IMG/VR virus record: IMGVR_UViG_3300043409_001721
Coordinates: 1-23,188 of that record
Source: a virus
Length of the DNA stretch: 23,188 nt
Strand: one strand, 5' to 3'
In this document: positions 21,275 through 23,188 of the stretch, piece by piece
Position numbering within the stretch: the stretch's first letter is position 1
Layout of the letters: every line of letters starts with the position of its first letter
Notes under the pieces: generated by a model
What the model was told of the DNA's origin: nothing
Databases searched by the model: none
The model's input: only the letters and a program-made list of their open reading frames with translations
Position numbers and translations under genes: made by a program

Positions 21275-22332
21275 ATTCTTTCCACCTTGATGTTTACAAC
21301 TGCCTTTTCAGGCAAGGCCACGTTTATTACGAATTCCTTGTACACGCCCAATACCGCCAGCGCCTCAAAATAGCCGTCGTCATCGTCCGCGATTCCATAC
21401 CAGAATGCAGGGGTCGCGTTAAGTTCGTCACGCACAGCCCTGATTTTATTAACCGCCGATTTTTCAGCCCAGATCGTTTGCGTGGTCGTTGGAATGTTCC
21501 GGCGCTGAGTAAGAACAGCATTGCCATCAACGTTACGATCAACGGTAGAAAAATTCAACGTATCAGAAACCGCATTGTACTGTGTAGCGCCGATATAAAC
21601 GCTGCGACCGAGTACGAGCGCCCCACAGTATGCGCTACCGGCTGCGGCTGTGACGGTAAAAGTGAAAATAGAATCGGTGTAAGGCGGTATATCGAAAACG
21701 GCGAGCGATTCTTTTTGAGCAAACGGGCCGAAAAAGTATTCGTACCATCTTGTCGTGGTGCGGGTATTCAGCGTGCCGGTTTCGCTGTAGATCGTGCCGC
21801 CGCCTAATACACTGGTAACGGTGAGACTGTAGGACGATCCACCCAGTCCGGTGACTGCGAACGAATCACAGCGAACGCCAGGAGCCACCACAACCGTGAT
21901 GCTTCCAGGCTTTTCGGTTTGATTGTTGCGAGTGTAGTCGAACATTCGCCAGCGATTCGTGGCACCGAGTAATTCCCAGCTTGCAGTGTCGGTCACAGCC
22001 TTGTTGCTGTTTGGATAGACGAGCGATTGATAGAGCTTGTGACTTGCAATTACGCTGACAATATCGCCGATGTCGTAGTTATGCCCAGAATTCCACACCG
22101 GGTACACAATCCCGACATTTGTCCACCACACCCCTTCAACAAGCGCGTTGCCAGTGTTTGAGTTCTGCTTGGATTCCCAGACGGTCTGAGCGACACCGTT
22201 TACCGGAGCAAGCCCTACCCGTGCCCCGATCGTGTATGTCGTACCGGAGTTATACGTTGATGCCACGGCTTCGGGAACCGTGCTGCTAGTTAGCTGCGAG
22301 TCGCCAATGGTTGCTGGTGGGATGACTTGCAT
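21271..22332 (-). CDS. Tail/baseplate protein with carbohydrate-binding-like repeats
   Basis: The product is 353 residues from ATG at 22332; TAATG joins it to the tape-measure stop. Near the N-terminus two similar segments (TYNSGTTYTIGARV and VWNSGHNYDIGDIV) resemble repeats of type-3/5 carbohydrate-binding modules. The middle (ITVVVAPGVRCDSF, SYSLTV) and the rest are beta-rich. It follows the tape measure, so it is a distal tail or tip component. No hydrolase residues are recognised. Confidence 0.78.
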   Translation of the reverse strand: MQVIPPATIGDSQLTSSTVPEAVASTYNSGTTYTIGARVGLAPVNGVAQTVWESKQNSNTGNALVEGVWWTNVGIVYPVWNSGHNYDIGDIVSVIASHKLYQSLVYPNSNKAVTDTASWELLGATNRWRMFDYTRNNQTEKPGSITVVVAPGVRCDSFAVTGLGGSSYSLTVTSVLGGGTIYSETGTLNTRTTTRWYEYFFGPFAQKESLAVFDIPPYTDSIFTFTVTAAAGSAYCGALVLGRSVYIGATQYNAVSDTLNFSTVDRNVDGNAVLTQRRNIPTTTQTIWAEKSAVNKIRAVRDELNATPAFWYGIADDDDGYFEALAVLGVYKEFVINVALPEKAVVNIKVERI

Positions 22333-23188
22333 TATGCGGCTACCGTTACAAGAGATTCACCATCGCGAGTTACACGCAACAGCAGGTCAGCGGTTCTTGA
22401 CGTCGCACGGGCGGTCTCTGACATCATCGCTCTCATGGCCGACAGCTCAGAAGCCATTTTACCCCATCCGGCGTCCATTTGGCGCGATTCAGTTGCCGTC
22501 AGTACCCGTTCGCCCCGGTGCAGCTCTGCTCGATAGCCGTCGAAAGGTACGTAATCGAGACCACCATTGAGAGAGCCGTCAATCCCGCCGACCAACATCG
22601 CGGCTTTTTCGAGCATGGCGTTTGCAGATCCAGCGGATAGAATTTGATTCTTTGCGTTGGCGTCAATCTGAGTTCCCATGCCCTCAATCCACAATCTGAC
22701 GTATTCGTTCACCTGCTGATCAAGTGGTTTGGATTTTGCTTTGCCGGCTTCGGCTGCATTTCCGACAAAAACGCCGTCGCCCTGCCCGGTTTCGCTCATG
22801 CCCATACTGCGGAAATGTGACGCGTTCAAGTTCACGGATAGGCCAGCAGCCCGTGCCATGTCTGTCAGTGCTGCGTCGTAATTTCGAAACGTGTCGATAA
22901 TCTGACCAGCAGCCCCTTGGTCTTCGCGGCGTGCAAATCCTACCGGATCAAAGCCAGAGGCGAATGCGGGAACGTCGAACTTCTGGTCGGCCTTCGCGCC
23001 GGGTACGTCATGCAACAGCATCCCCGCGTTCGAACTCATCGTGCCAGAATCGTCCATAATCTTCGCAAGCGCCGCCGCTCCTGCAAGCGCCCAGCCCCAG
23101 CCAGGTATTGCTTGAAGTGCGGCCATCACGGCGGAGCCTGCGGTAGACAAACCGGAGCCTATGCCGGCCATTATCCCGCCGCCGCCTG
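22332..23188 (-). CDS. Tail tape measure protein, C-terminal part
   Basis: The reading frame is open to the right edge, where glycines and Ile precede the first Met at 23171, so the N-terminal bulk lies outside the window. The visible part has a hydrophobic Gly/Ala-rich stretch (IPGWGWALAGAAALAKI), a long Ala/Gly region and the tail motif DYVPFDGYRAELHRGERVLTATE. The last pattern (VP-x-D-G-x3-L-H-x-GE-x-VL) is typical of tape-measure C-termini. The tape measure sets tail length and may cross the membrane on injection. A separate short protein starting at 23171 cannot be excluded. Confidence 0.8.
   Translation of the reverse strand, partial: GGGGIMAGIGSGLSTAGSAVMAALQAIPGWGWALAGAAALAKIMDDSGTMSSNAGMLLHDVPGAKADQKFDVPAFASGFDPVGFARREDQGAAGQIIDTFRNYDAALTDMARAAGLSVNLNASHFRSMGMSETGQGDGVFVGNAAEAGKAKSKPLDQQVNEYVRLWIEGMGTQIDANAKNQILSAGSANAMLEKAAMLVGGIDGSLNGGLDYVPFDGYRAELHRGERVLTATESRQMDAGWGKMASELSAMRAMMSETARATSRTADLLLRVTRDGESLVTVAA

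Overview
The window is part of a lambdoid-style tailed phage or prophage of a Gram-negative bacterium. The signs are a terminase-portal-MuF head block, a NinG homologue, lambda O/P-like replication genes, a RecT plus lambda-exonuclease-like pair, a LydA-type holin, and a small protein with a lipobox. Composition is moderately GC-rich except for one clearly AT-richer tail block at about 18.2-20.4 kb. Genes are tightly packed, and most neighbours overlap by ATGA or GTGA. No integrase, CI-like repressor, tRNA, IS element or CRISPR array is visible, so lysogeny and host genus cannot be settled from this piece.

Layout. The minus strand from 15.43 kb down to 1 is one long series: small regulator, membrane peptide, DUF1376/O-like initiator, P-like loader, several small HTH or zinc-ribbon proteins, NinG, metallophosphoesterase, proteasome-like Ntn hydrolase, DUF6378 protein, holin, lytic enzyme, DUF1353 protein and lipoprotein (7.12 kb). 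It continues as small and large terminase, portal, MuF head protein, a 50-aa protein and the start of a coiled-coil protein that may be the scaffold (5.95 kb to 1). Two plus-strand operons interrupt it. One is a four-gene accessory cassette at 6.14-7.12 kb that ends in a ribbon-helix-helix protein. The other is a recombination operon at 15.56-18.07 kb. From 23.19 down to 18.01 kb the minus strand carries tail genes: the C-terminal part of the tape measure, then tail, fibre and Asp-box propeller proteins.

The most remarkable structure is in the MuF head gene. An intein of about 319 residues (1221-2177, minus strand) sits exactly before the conserved CRC motif. It has clear N- and C-terminal splicing blocks but no recognisable endonuclease in its own frame. 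Instead an intact 295-aa gene (1287-2174) runs antisense through it on the plus strand. It encodes two HTH-like segments followed by a Vsr/DUF559-type PD-(D/E)XK nuclease domain, which looks like a homing endonuclease. Triplet boundaries of the two genes coincide. The nuclease ATG is the complement of the intein block F His codon, and its TAA is the complement of the Leu codon that follows the intein catalytic Cys1. The intein and its presumed mobility enzyme therefore share the same DNA on opposite strands.

Other points of interest are a JAMM-like domain at the MuF C-terminus, a candidate replication origin of five perfect 7-bp repeats inside the initiator gene, a candidate anti-defence cassette with duplicated hairpins, and repeated use of one 9-mer wherever a GRP motif is encoded on the minus strand.
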